From: Erwinia sp. SLM-02
GTDB taxonomy: Bacteria > Pseudomonadota > Gammaproteobacteria > Enterobacterales > Enterobacteriaceae
Assembly: GCF_037450285.1 (NCBI RefSeq)
Contig: NZ_JAQISN010000003.1
Coordinates: forward strand, 1-64,000
Direction: 5' to 3'
DNA: 64,000 bases
Position 1 is the first letter of the stretch, and each line of letters opens with the position of its first letter. Shown here piece after piece: positions 1-7,911 of this stretch. Below the pieces are notes generated by a model. The model did not search any database. It saw only the letters and a program-made list of their open reading frames with translations, and was not told the origin of the DNA. Position numbers and translations under genes: made by a program.

Positions 1-133
1 TCGCTGTCTGTCGGTAAGCGACTCTCCGGTAGGACAAAATTGTCCGGAACAATTTTGAATGTCGCGAACGCGACACCCGGAGGGCGGCCCACAGGGAAGT
101 GGGCCGTAAACTGCCAGGCATCAAATAGAGACG
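1..133 (+). other. distal spacer of an rRNA operon (T1-T2 interval)
   Basis: This stretch resembles the sequence after the 5S gene and first terminator of E. coli rrnB: a block ending in aggacaaa, an inverted repeat around 45-56 (caaaattgtcc / aacaatttt), the CCCGGAGGG block at 76-85, and a second copy of the 5S 3' end (aaactgccaggcatcaaat, 108-126). It tells us that an rRNA operon lies immediately to the left, reading rightward. In E. coli rrnD sits next to yhdZ, which fits the genes that follow. The rRNA genes themselves are outside the window. An open frame across 40-258 has no protein-like features and is not a gene. Confidence 0.85.
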
Positions 134-166
134 AAGCCCTCTGCGAAAGCAGAGGGCTTTTTCTTT
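134..166 (+). terminator. rRNA operon terminator T2
   Basis: An 11-bp perfect stem (aagccctctgc / gcagagggctt) with a GAAA tetraloop is followed by a T-rich run. It directly follows the repeated 5S 3'-end sequence, the same arrangement as terminator T2 of E. coli rrn operons. Confidence 0.9.
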
Positions 167-324
167 TGTCTGAAATTCAGCCACCCTCAACCAATCTCGT
201 GGCAAAAACATCGTGGAAGCAGAGACTGAACTGTCTCAGCCGAATTATGATGTACTGACTCTGCCGACTCTGCTGAACTCCTGATTGAGCAGCGGTGGAG
301 CGCCTTACAGAACCTCAATAAAGC

Positions 325-350
325 AAAAGGGCCATCCGACTGGATGGCCC
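325..350 (-). terminator. terminator of the yhdWXYZ operon
   Basis: The stem gggccatcc / ggatggccc (329-337 and 342-350, loop gact) is followed on the minus strand by TTTTGCTTTATT. It lies about 115 bases beyond the yhdZ stop. A second, weaker hairpin (gggagat / atctccc, 382-398) lies between. Nothing else coding is seen from 167 to 466. Confidence 0.75.
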
Positions 351-466
351 CATGGCTCAGGCTGTAACCTGATGTTCTAAAGGGAGATTATATCTCCCCT
401 GATGCTACCAGAGCGTCGTAAGGTGAAGTTGATACTCGCCCTGTTGAATCAGTAAAGTCTTCAAAA

Positions 467-1228
467 TCAATGAATAACCTGAGACAGGAATGCGCGAGTT
501 CTCTCGGACTTAGGATTAGAGAAAAACTCCTGTGGCGGTGCCTGCTCGACAATCTCACCGCGATCCATGAAGATCACCCGGTCTGCGACGGTACGAGCAA
601 AGCCCATCTCATGGGTGACACACAACATCGTCATCCCGTCTTCGGCCAGACCAATCATCGTATCCAGCACCTCTTTCACCATTTCCGGATCCAGCGCAGA
701 CGTCGGTTCATCAAACAGCATGATCTTTGGTTTCATACACAGCGAACGTGCGATCGCTACACGCTGCTGCTGGCCACCAGACAGCTGGCCGGGAAATTTA
801 TGCGCATGTTCAGCAATGCGGACGCGTTCCAGATAATGCATGGCCAGTTCTTCCGCCTCTTTCTTCGGCGTTTTACGAACCCAGATCGGAGCAAGCGTAC
901 AGTTCTGCAGCACGCTCAGGTGGGGAAAGAGATTGAAATGCTGGAAAACCATGCCAACTTCAGTTCGTACGCGCTCGATATTACGCAGATCGTCGTTAAG
1001 CAGAGTTCCGTCAACCACAATACGACCCTGTTGATGCTCTTCCAGATGGTTGATACAGCGGATTGTAGTGGATTTCCCGGATCCTGAAGGTCCGCACAGG
1101 ACGATTCGCTCGCGCGGTTTGACCGCCAGATTAATATTTTTCAGCACGTGAAACTGCCCGTACCATTTATTAACGTTTTCGAGCGTAATCATCATCGCAT
1201 CGTCAGAAGGGGTAATAATTTGAGTCAT
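467..1228 (-). CDS. yhdZ: amino-acid ABC transporter ATP-binding protein YhdZ
   Basis: This is the ATPase of a polar amino-acid importer of the AapJQMP/YhdWXYZ family. It acts on the cytoplasmic face of the inner membrane with the YhdX and YhdY permeases. The 253 residues carry Walker A GPSGSGKST (residues 46-54), the Q-loop region VFQHFNLFP, the signature LSGGQQQR, Walker B IMLFDEPTSALDP and the switch histidine in VTHEMGF. It is the last gene of a four-gene leftward operon, ten bases after yhdY, and is followed by a terminator. The length and sequence match the E. coli protein almost throughout, so the assignment is firm. The substrate is not proven from sequence; the family takes up general L-amino acids. 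Confidence 0.95.
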   Translation of the reverse strand: MTQIITPSDDAMMITLENVNKWYGQFHVLKNINLAVKPRERIVLCGPSGSGKSTTIRCINHLEEHQQGRIVVDGTLLNDDLRNIERVRTEVGMVFQHFNLFPHLSVLQNCTLAPIWVRKTPKKEAEELAMHYLERVRIAEHAHKFPGQLSGGQQQRVAIARSLCMKPKIMLFDEPTSALDPEMVKEVLDTMIGLAEDGMTMLCVTHEMGFARTVADRVIFMDRGEIVEQAPPQEFFSNPKSERTRAFLSQVIH

Positions 1229-1238
1229 TTAATTAACC

Positions 1239-2339
1239 TCAGTGCGGCGTACGCCCGGTGTGAAAGCGCTTTTCCAGATGCTGGCTGTAGCGCGACATGC
1301 TGAAACAAAAAATCCAGTAGACCAGTGCAGCAAAAACGTATCCCTCGGTCGACATCCCAAGCCAGGTGGGATCGACAGTGGCCTGTTGAACGCTGCTAAA
1401 CAGATCGAATAACCCGATGATGATCACCAGGCTGGTATCTTTAAACAGGGCAATAATGGTATTGACCAGACCGGGGATAACCAGTTTCAAAGCCTGGGGC
1501 AGGATAACCAGCCCCTGCGTTTTCCAGTATCCCAGCGCCAGTGACTCCGCGGCTTCGTACTGGCCCCTTGGCAGCGCCTGCAGGCCGCCACGAACCACTT
1601 CTGCCACATAGGCTGATTGAAACAGGATCACCCCAACGAGTGCGCGAATAAGCTTATCGATGGTGCTCCCTTCAGCCATAAACAGCGGCAGCATAACCGA
1701 GGACATAAACAGCACGGTTATGAGCGGCACACCCCGCCAGAACTCGATAAACAGGATGCACAGCGTACGTACAACCGGCATGGTCGAGCGGCGGCCCAAC
1801 GCCAACAGGATCCCCAGCGGGAGTGCTCCTGCAATCCCAACCGACGCGATAATTAACGTCAGCGTCAGTCCTCCCCACTGGCGGGTTTCAACTCGCTCCA
1901 GTCCCAAATAACCGCCGTACATCAGCAGCCAGACGACTATCGGGTAGGCGATTGCCCAGACGGCAATATAACGTCCTCTGCGTGGCAAACGATTGATGAA
2001 CATCGGAACAATCGATACCAGCCCGATAATCAGGGCCAGGTTGATGCGCCAGCGTAGCTCATGCGGATACAGGCCATACATAAACTGGCCGAAACGCGCG
2101 TGAATGAAGATCCAACACGCCCCCTCCTTAGTACAGTCTGCCCGGGTGCTGCCGAACCAGTTAGCCTGGAAGACCAGCCAGTTAAGCGCCGGTGGAATAA
2201 TCGACCACATTACCCACAGACAAAACAGAGTCAGCAGGGTATTGCCCCAGCTCGAAAACAGATTTTTTCTGGCCCAGGTCACCGCACGCGCAAGCGCGTT
2301 GGGGGCAGCGGGTGAAGTTTCATGAGTGACTACAGTCAT
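1239..2339 (-). CDS. yhdY: amino-acid ABC transporter permease YhdY
   Basis: This is one of two membrane subunits of the polar amino-acid importer, homologous to AapM. The 366-residue protein has an N-terminal cytoplasmic stretch, several hydrophobic segments, and a C-terminal permease domain of the HisM type. The ATPase-contact loop is visible as YEAAESLALGYWKTQGLVILPQA. The gene starts 14 bases after the yhdX stop and runs 10 bases into the yhdZ spacer, so translation of the operon is tightly linked. Length is essentially that of E. coli YhdY. Confidence 0.94.
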   Translation of the reverse strand: MTVVTHETSPAAPNALARAVTWARKNLFSSWGNTLLTLFCLWVMWSIIPPALNWLVFQANWFGSTRADCTKEGACWIFIHARFGQFMYGLYPHELRWRINLALIIGLVSIVPMFINRLPRRGRYIAVWAIAYPIVVWLLMYGGYLGLERVETRQWGGLTLTLIIASVGIAGALPLGILLALGRRSTMPVVRTLCILFIEFWRGVPLITVLFMSSVMLPLFMAEGSTIDKLIRALVGVILFQSAYVAEVVRGGLQALPRGQYEAAESLALGYWKTQGLVILPQALKLVIPGLVNTIIALFKDTSLVIIIGLFDLFSSVQQATVDPTWLGMSTEGYVFAALVYWIFCFSMSRYSQHLEKRFHTGRTPH

Positions 2340-2353
2340 AATTTTCTGTTCTC

Positions 2354-3532
2354 TTAGCGCTCAATGAGGGCGATCTTGCGGTTATAAATATTCATGAGCA
2401 GCGATATCGACAGGCTGATGATGAGGTAAACCCCCATGGTAATCGCGATCGTTTCGATAGCCTGGCCCGTCTGATTCAGTACCGTCCCGGCAAAGAGTGA
2501 CACCATATCCGGGTAGCCAATCGCGGCAGCCAGAGACGAGTTCTTCACAATGTTGAGATACTGACTGGTCAACGGCGGAACGATGACCCGCATTGCCTGC
2601 GGAATGATCACCTGGCGCAGCGTCACCGGGTTGGGTAATCCCAGTGAACGTGCCGCTTCATGCTGACCGTAAGGAACTGACTGAATACCCGAACGGATGA
2701 CTTCTGCAATAAATGAAGAGGTGTAAATTGACAGGGCAAGCGTGAGTGCTGCCAGTTCCGGTATCAGCACAAAACCACCGCGGAAGTTGAAGCCGCGCAG
2801 CTCAGGCACATCCCAGTGCATTGGGCGGCCAGCAAACAGCGATACCGCAAGCGGGAACAGGATCAGCATGGCGACAGCCGCAGGCCAGGTCCGGCGCAGC
2901 TGCCCGGTCTTCAATTGATGTGTTTTGTTAAAACGGAAGAGAGCCACAGTCACTGCCACCGCCAGCAAAACAGCGATCAGGAACGGCCAGGTTCCCGGCG
3001 CATATTCAGGCCAGGGGATGTACAGGCCACGATTGCTGACAAACGCGAGGTCGAAGGCGCTTAGTGCCTGGCGGGGGCCGGGTAAATTACGCAATACGGC
3101 AAAGTACCAGAAGAAAATCTGTAACAGCGGCGGGATATTACGAAACGTCTCAATATAGATATTAGAGATTTTACGCAGCAGCCAGTTATCAGACAATCGC
3201 GCCAGGCCAATAAAGAAGCCAAGAAAAGAAGCAAAGACAATACAGAGTGCGGAAACCAACAGCGTATTGGTCAGGCCAACCAGAAACACGCGCGCGTAGG
3301 TATCGCCTTCACTGTAATCAATCAGATGCTGGACAATACCGAAGCCCGCGCTGCGCTCCAGGAAGCCGAAACCGGAGGTAATACCGCGGTTTGCCAGGTT
3401 AATGATGGTGTTGTGGATCAGATAGCCGGCAACGAGAAGTACCGCGGCGATCGCCACGATCTGATAAAACCATGCGCGAACCGCAGGATTGCTGAATGAA
3501 AAATCCCTTTTGACGGTTGGGCGTTGAGACAT
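2354..3532 (-). CDS. yhdX: amino-acid ABC transporter permease YhdX
   Basis: This is the second membrane subunit (AapQ type) of the importer. The 392 residues include an N-terminal membrane segment, a permease domain split by a long insert, and the ATPase-contact loop QHEAARSLGLPNPVTLRQVIIPQAM near the C terminus. It pairs with YhdY to form the heterodimeric pore. It follows yhdW after a gap of about 67 bases that contains a GC-rich hairpin (caccgctggagcggtg, 3567-3582), a common device for lowering permease expression relative to the abundant binding protein. Confidence 0.94.
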   Translation of the reverse strand: MSQRPTVKRDFSFSNPAVRAWFYQIVAIAAVLLVAGYLIHNTIINLANRGITSGFGFLERSAGFGIVQHLIDYSEGDTYARVFLVGLTNTLLVSALCIVFASFLGFFIGLARLSDNWLLRKISNIYIETFRNIPPLLQIFFWYFAVLRNLPGPRQALSAFDLAFVSNRGLYIPWPEYAPGTWPFLIAVLLAVAVTVALFRFNKTHQLKTGQLRRTWPAAVAMLILFPLAVSLFAGRPMHWDVPELRGFNFRGGFVLIPELAALTLALSIYTSSFIAEVIRSGIQSVPYGQHEAARSLGLPNPVTLRQVIIPQAMRVIVPPLTSQYLNIVKNSSLAAAIGYPDMVSLFAGTVLNQTGQAIETIAITMGVYLIISLSISLLMNIYNRKIALIER

Positions 3533-3599
3533 GTTGAAACCTCAGCAACGGAAATTCTGATGTGGGCACCGCTGGAGCGGTGCCCGGTATTCGGAGGAA

Positions 3600-4625
3600 T
3601 TAACGTACTGGCGGTGCGTACTGAATGCCGCCACTGTTCCACAGCGCATTCTGACCACGGGCAATTTTCAGCTGGCTGTCTTTGCCGACGTTGCGGTCAA
3701 AGACTTCCTGATAGTTACCGACCTGCTTAACAATGTTGTAAGCCCATTTATTGTCGAGCTTCAGATCCTTGCCGAAATCGCCTTCGGTACCCAGCAGGTG
3801 GGCCATATCCGGCGTGGTTGGCTTCGCCGCCATTTGATCGACGTTTTTAGAGGTGATACCCATTTCTTCAGCATTCAGCATGGCAAACAGCGACCACTTC
3901 ACAATCGTGAACCAGTCATCATCGCCGCGACGCACCACCGGTCCCAGAGGCTCTTTCGAGATCACTTCAGGCAGAACGATAAACTCATCAGGCTTACCCA
4001 GCTTGATGCGCAGGGCATACAGCTGAGACTGGTCAGAGGCCAGCGTATCGCAGCGGCCTGTATCCAGCGCTTTCGCGGATTCGTCAGAACGGTCGAAGGT
4101 GACCGGGGTGTACTGCATTTTGTTCGCTTTGAAATAGTCCGCCACGTTCAGCTCGGTATCGGTACCGGCCTGAATACAGACCGTTGCGCCATCCAGCTCT
4201 TTTGCACTCTTCAGGCCCGCTTTCTGGTGGGTCAGGAAGCCGATACCGTCGTAATAGTTAACGCCGGCGAAGATAAAGCCCATGCCGCCGTCACGCGCGG
4301 AGGTCCAGGTGGTGTTACGAGACAGAATATCCACCTCGCCCGACTGCAGTGCGGTAAAGCGCTCTTTGGCGGTCAGCGGGGTGTATTTCACCTTCTCTGC
4401 ATCACCGAATACCGCTGCGGCCGCAGCACGACAAACATCCACATCAATACCGGTGAACTTGCCGCTGGCATCCGCGTAGGAGAAGCCAGGCAAACCATCA
4501 CTGATACCACATTGAATGAAGCCTTTCTTTTTAATGGCGTCCAGAGTGGTGCCCGCGTGGGCCTGATTGGCAACGGCAAACAGAGTTGCAGCAGCAATCA
4601 ACGTGGAGAGCATCATTTTTTTCAT
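3600..4625 (-). CDS. yhdW: amino-acid-binding periplasmic protein YhdW
   Basis: This is the periplasmic solute-binding protein (AapJ type) of the importer and the first gene of its operon. The 341-residue product has a Sec signal peptide (MKKMMLSTLIAAATLFAVANQAHA, cleavage after AHA near residue 24) followed by an SBP_bac_3 fold with the motif GFSYADASGKFTGIDVDVCRA. E. coli K-12 carries a disrupted yhdW; this copy is full length. It is preceded by a strong sigma-54 promoter, indicating induction under nitrogen limitation. Confidence 0.94.
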   Translation of the reverse strand: MKKMMLSTLIAAATLFAVANQAHAGTTLDAIKKKGFIQCGISDGLPGFSYADASGKFTGIDVDVCRAAAAAVFGDAEKVKYTPLTAKERFTALQSGEVDILSRNTTWTSARDGGMGFIFAGVNYYDGIGFLTHQKAGLKSAKELDGATVCIQAGTDTELNVADYFKANKMQYTPVTFDRSDESAKALDTGRCDTLASDQSQLYALRIKLGKPDEFIVLPEVISKEPLGPVVRRGDDDWFTIVKWSLFAMLNAEEMGITSKNVDQMAAKPTTPDMAHLLGTEGDFGKDLKLDNKWAYNIVKQVGNYQEVFDRNVGKDSQLKIARGQNALWNSGGIQYAPPVR

Positions 4626-4708
4626 AAAGCATCCTGTGTGGCGGGATCATATTGTTATGTTTTAACGCACGCTTTGGTGCGCTTGCCTGTCTGGCTATTC
4701 ACAGCTTT

Positions 4709-4723
4709 GCAAAGGCAGTGCCA
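4709..4723 (-). promoter_or_regulatory. sigma-54 promoter of yhdWXYZ
   Basis: On the minus strand the sequence TGGCAC-TGCCT-TTGC reads from 4723 to 4709. It matches the sigma-54 consensus TGGCAC-N5-TTGC at every defined position, with the required 10 bases between the GG and GC dinucleotides. Transcription would start near 4697, giving a leader of about 72 bases before yhdW. The E. coli operon is known to be under NtrC control. Confidence 0.88.
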
Positions 4724-4798
4724 GGTTTGCATTACTCTGAATTCCTTGGAAAGCTTTACTAATAATCGGAAGGGGATTGAAAGTTTTATTAATATCGC

Positions 4799-4844
4799 GC
4801 ACCGGAGCGGGGCGAAAATAGATGGTTTGGTCACAGTTGGTGCA
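4799..4844 (-). promoter_or_regulatory. probable NtrC binding sites upstream of yhdW
   Basis: Two elements resemble the NtrC core GCAC-N7-GTGC. The first, 4799-4813, is GCAC-N7-GGGC (7 of 8 core bases). The second, 4828-4844, has one perfect TGGTGCA half and a weak partner. Their centres lie near -109 and -139 relative to the predicted sigma-54 start, 30 bp (three helical turns) apart. This is the geometry of classical NtrC enhancers. The remaining part of 4626-4960 shows no gene. Confidence 0.6.
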
Positions 4845-4914
4845 AACAGTTTCACTATATGGAAACGCTGTGAGAAAGGTAACAATTCTGTAAGGGTTTT
4901 GTAGAAGAATAGAT

Positions 4915-4941
4915 AAAAGCCAGCGAGGATACGCTGGCTTT
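4915..4941 (-). terminator. lpxP terminator
   Basis: A 10-bp stem (aaagccagcg / cgctggcttt, loop aggata) lies 20 bases beyond the lpxP stop, with a short T run on the minus strand. Confidence 0.7.
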
Positions 4942-4960
4942 CAGATTTCAGAGGGGACTA

Positions 4961-5881
4961 TCAGTAGAGAGACGTTGCCCCAGTCGGGCGGGTTTTAAAG
5001 CGGCGATGTAGCCACATATACTGATTTGGCGCGCGCATAATCTCGCGCTCAATCACGCGGTTCATATAGGCTGCTGCCTGCTGTTCGTCATCGATCGGAT
5101 AATCTTTCAGCTCCGGCTGAATAACCAGTTCATATCCGCTGCCATCTTCTTTGCGGATAAGCACCACGGTCACCATCGCCGGTTTTGCCATACGTGCCAG
5201 CATCCAGGTCCCGCTGGTGGTGGCGGCCTGAGGTACAGCGAACAGCGGGGCAAACACGCTGCCTTTCGGGCCGTAATCCTGGTCTGGAGCAAACCACACC
5301 GCTTCACCCTGTTTCAGCGCCTGAACCATGCCGCGTAAGTCGCGGCGGTTAATCATCGCCTTATTAGAGCGCATACGTCCTTTGGTCTGTACCCACTCCA
5401 TCAGCTTGTTATTGTGCGGACGGTACATGGCCATCATTGGCTGGCAGAGGCCCATCGCCCGGCCGCCCAGCTCAAGCGACATAAAGTGGACGCCAATGAT
5501 TAAGGCACCGCGGCCATCGCTCTGCGCTGCCTGAAGATTATGCAGGCCATTAACCTTGAACCAGCGCTTAACGCGACGATCTGACCAGAACCATGCCATT
5601 CCGGTTTCTATCAGCCCCATCCCAAGGGATTCAAAGTTTCCGACGATACGGCGTTCCAACTGATCATGATCCATGTCAGGGAAACAGAGTTCAAGGTTAC
5701 GGCGGGCGATGGAAACGCGGCGCTTCATAAAGCGCATTGAGGTGCGACCCATCCAGCTGCCAAGTCGGTGTAATAACGGATACGGCAGCTGTACCAGTAA
5801 AAACAGTACGCTGACGCCAAACCAGGTAAGCCAGTAACGCGGGTGCAGATAGCCCCTCTGGAACTTAGGTGAATGCTTCAT
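4961..5881 (-). CDS. lpxP: Kdo2-lipid IVA palmitoleoyltransferase LpxP
   Basis: LpxP transfers palmitoleate from acyl-ACP to Kdo2-lipid IVA, in place of the laurate added by LpxL, at the inner face of the inner membrane. The E. coli gene is induced by cold. The 306-residue product begins MKHSPKFQRGYLHPRYWLTWFG, has one membrane segment, and carries the HX4E-type acyltransferase motif in VGVHFMSLELGGRAMG-like sequence plus the conserved block MYRPHNNKLMEWVQTKGRMRSNKAM. It is closer to E. coli LpxP than to LpxL over its length. I chose the ATG at 5881 over an upstream in-frame start because it restores the family length of 306. In E. coli this position is occupied by acrEF-envR, so its placement next to fis is a lineage feature. 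Confidence 0.85.
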   Translation of the reverse strand: MKHSPKFQRGYLHPRYWLTWFGVSVLFLLVQLPYPLLHRLGSWMGRTSMRFMKRRVSIARRNLELCFPDMDHDQLERRIVGNFESLGMGLIETGMAWFWSDRRVKRWFKVNGLHNLQAAQSDGRGALIIGVHFMSLELGGRAMGLCQPMMAMYRPHNNKLMEWVQTKGRMRSNKAMINRRDLRGMVQALKQGEAVWFAPDQDYGPKGSVFAPLFAVPQAATTSGTWMLARMAKPAMVTVVLIRKEDGSGYELVIQPELKDYPIDDEQQAAAYMNRVIEREIMRAPNQYMWLHRRFKTRPTGATSLY

Positions 5882-6260
5882 AATTACTCGTATAGCGTTA
5901 AGGGATGGTGAATCTGTATTGCATTTAAGAAACGGATAGCTGCGGTACAGTAACTCAGACACCCAATCAGGACGATGGTTTAACCGGTTTCCACTACCGG
6001 CAAAAACTTTACATTCGTGGGGCGTTACGCACTGCGGTCAGAAAGGTGAGGGCGGCGGGCCTGCGAAGGCATTTCCATTGGCGCTGAGTGTACACAGGTT
6101 ACAGGCCATACAGGAAGGGGGTAAGCCGAATAATCTGAGAAGAATTTTAAGAGCGAAAATTATCAGATCGCAGTCTTTGAATTATCGACGAAAAATGGAC
6201 TGCCAGATTGCCTCAGTTCCTTCAGACAAGGGTATCAATTATGCATTTTGTCGGGCCATT
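5882..6260. other. intergenic region upstream of lpxP
   Basis: No coding sequence can be supported in this interval. It holds the lpxP promoter and 5' leader (not resolved) and ends at the fis terminator. A small open frame at 6078-6368 runs through the terminator and into antisense fis and is not a gene. Confidence 0.6.
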
Positions 6261-6294
6261 AAAAAAGGCGCTTCCCATGCCGAGGAGCGCCTTT
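6261..6294 (-). terminator. dusB-fis operon terminator
   Basis: The stem aaggcgct / agcgcctt is flanked on the minus strand by a run of six Ts (6261-6266), 25 bases past the fis stop. A short T run also exists on the plus strand, so it may act in both directions. Confidence 0.8.
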
Positions 6295-6318
6295 TATCAA
6301 ACATATCACTGATTAGTA

Positions 6319-6615
6319 TCAGTTCATGCCGTATTTTTTCAGTTTCTTACGCAGTGTTCCGCGGTTGATACCCATCATCAGGGCTGCACGGGTCTGGTTG
6401 CCACGGGTGTATTGCATCACCATGTCCAACAGAGGCTGTTCTACTTCAGCCAGTACCAGCTCATACAGGTCATTCACATCCTGACCATTCAGTTGAGCAA
6501 AATAGTTCTTCAGTGCCTGTTTGACCGAATCACGCAGTGGCTTTTGGGTCACCTGATCCTGTGAGTTCACGGTAGATACGGTCAGTACGTCAGAATTTAC
6601 GCGTTGTTCGAACAT
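6319..6615 (-). CDS. fis: nucleoid protein and regulator Fis
   Basis: Fis is a 98-residue DNA-bending homodimer that activates rRNA and tRNA promoters, organises the chromosome and peaks at the start of exponential growth. The product is almost residue-for-residue the E. coli protein, including the beta-hairpin arm near the N terminus and the C-terminal helix-turn-helix ([22 protein letters not shown]). It is the second gene of the dusB-fis operon, 25 bases after dusB. It sits within reach of an rRNA operon end, the class of target it activates. Confidence 0.98.
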
Positions 6616-6640
6616 AGTTCTGTCAGCTCTTTATTTCTAA

Positions 6641-7606
6641 TTACGCAAGATTTTCGAAGTATGCCTCCAACGCCTCCAGCTGTTCGCTGGCATCCTCAAT
6701 GGCGTTGAATGTGCGCCGAAACTGGTCGTTTGGGGCATGCTCCTGGAGATACCAGGAGACGTGCTTTCGGGCAATACGGTATCCTTTGCGGTGACCATAA
6801 AAGTCGTGCAGTTCCCGTAAGTGCTCGATAAGCAAGCGCTTTACTTCAGCCAGTGGCATCGGTGCCAGCAGCTCCCCAGTGTCCAGATAATGCTGGATTT
6901 CCCGGAAGATCCACGGTCTTCCCTGAGCCGCGCGTCCTATCATCAGGGCATCAGCCCCCGTATAGTCAAGCACAGCTCTGGCTTTATGCGGGTCAGTAAT
7001 GTCTCCATTCGCGATAATCGGAATGGATACGTTCTGCTTAACTGTCCGAATGCTGTCGTACTCAGCTTCGCCGTTGAACAAACAGGCGCGTGTGCGTCCA
7101 TGAATTGTCAGGGCCTGAATACCGCAGCGTTCAGCCAATTGGGCAATCTCTACGCAGTTGCGGTTGTCGCTGTCCCAGCCGGTGCGAATCTTTAACGTTA
7201 CCGGTACGTCAACTGCATTGACCACCGCCGAGAGGATAGACTTCACCAGCTCAGGGTGCTGCAGCAGCGCCGAACCTGCCATTTTCCGATTCACTTTTTT
7301 GGCCGGGCATCCCATGTTGATGTCAATCACCTGCGCACCAGATGCAGCATTGATGCGCGCGGCTTGTGCCATCTCTTCCGGGTCACAACCTGCAATTTGC
7401 ACGGTACGAATACCTGGCTCATCACTGTGTACCATACGCAACCGGGATTTATCGCTGGCCCAGACTTCAGGGTTAGACGACAACATCTCGGATACGGTCA
7501 TTCCAGCGCCCATTGAATAGCAAAGGGTCCTGAACGGCCTGTCGGTGATCCCGGCCATCGGGGCTGCAATCAATCGATTACGAAGCTGGTGATTTCCTAT
7601 GCGCAT
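6641..7606 (-). CDS. dusB: tRNA-dihydrouridine synthase B
   Basis: DusB is an FMN-dependent enzyme that reduces uridine in the D-loop of tRNAs. The 321-residue product starts MRIGNHQLRNRLIAAPMAGITD and contains the catalytic cysteine at residue 100 in INMGCPAKKVNRKMAGSALL, the FMN-site lysine in TLKIRTGW and the IHGRTR motif. A longer frame begins 28 codons earlier, at 7690, but the ATG at 7606 gives the exact family length and lies downstream of the operon promoter. It is the promoter-proximal gene of dusB-fis; its leader and translation are known to influence Fis output in E. coli. Confidence 0.96.
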   Translation of the reverse strand: MRIGNHQLRNRLIAAPMAGITDRPFRTLCYSMGAGMTVSEMLSSNPEVWASDKSRLRMVHSDEPGIRTVQIAGCDPEEMAQAARINAASGAQVIDINMGCPAKKVNRKMAGSALLQHPELVKSILSAVVNAVDVPVTLKIRTGWDSDNRNCVEIAQLAERCGIQALTIHGRTRACLFNGEAEYDSIRTVKQNVSIPIIANGDITDPHKARAVLDYTGADALMIGRAAQGRPWIFREIQHYLDTGELLAPMPLAEVKRLLIEHLRELHDFYGHRKGYRIARKHVSWYLQEHAPNDQFRRTFNAIEDASEQLEALEAYFENLA

Positions 7607-7644
7607 GAAAAAAAAGTGACCATAGTGTGTCCGCAAGGCGGCGT

Positions 7645-7673
7645 ATATTACGCATTTTTTCAGGAAGATGAAA
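7645..7673 (-). promoter_or_regulatory. growth-rate-regulated dusB-fis promoter
   Basis: On the minus strand a -35 TTTCAT (7673-7668), 17-base spacer and -10 TAATAT (7650-7645) are followed by a GC-rich discriminator (acgccgcc). This is the architecture of the E. coli fis promoter, which is repressed by ppGpp/DksA through the discriminator. The start would lie near 7638, about 32 bases before dusB. Resemblance to the E. coli promoter is from memory of its layout. Confidence 0.75.
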
Positions 7674-7911
7674 GGCCAAACTTTGAACAATCCACCGCAG
7701 GCGGCCTGCGAAGGGCACTGCGCTGTCGGCCTTGATTCTTTTAATTTATATAAAACAATGAATTAAAAAAATATGCTGAAATTGTATACAAAGATTTTTC
7801 TTTTTTTGTGACCAATATAACAACATTTTTCACGCCAGATTGGGTGTTATTTGGCACATGTGACGCAAGGAACGCGCTGGCACAGTTCTAATGACCTGTG
7901 CCAGCGAAATT
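7674..7911. other. AT-rich upstream region of dusB-fis
   Basis: The interval 7741-7830 is strikingly AT-rich with long A and T runs, as expected for intrinsically curved DNA carrying Fis and IHF sites ahead of the fis promoter. A 9-bp stem (ctggcacag / ctgtgccag, 7878-7905) lies just past the prmA stop; it is followed by only a short T run on the plus strand and none on the minus strand, so its terminator role is doubtful. Confidence 0.5.

Noticed and set aside
40..258. Open frame of 72 codons in the rRNA operon distal region
   Set aside because: It spans the 5S-like repeat and a strong terminator, has no ribosome-binding site and no protein-like composition.
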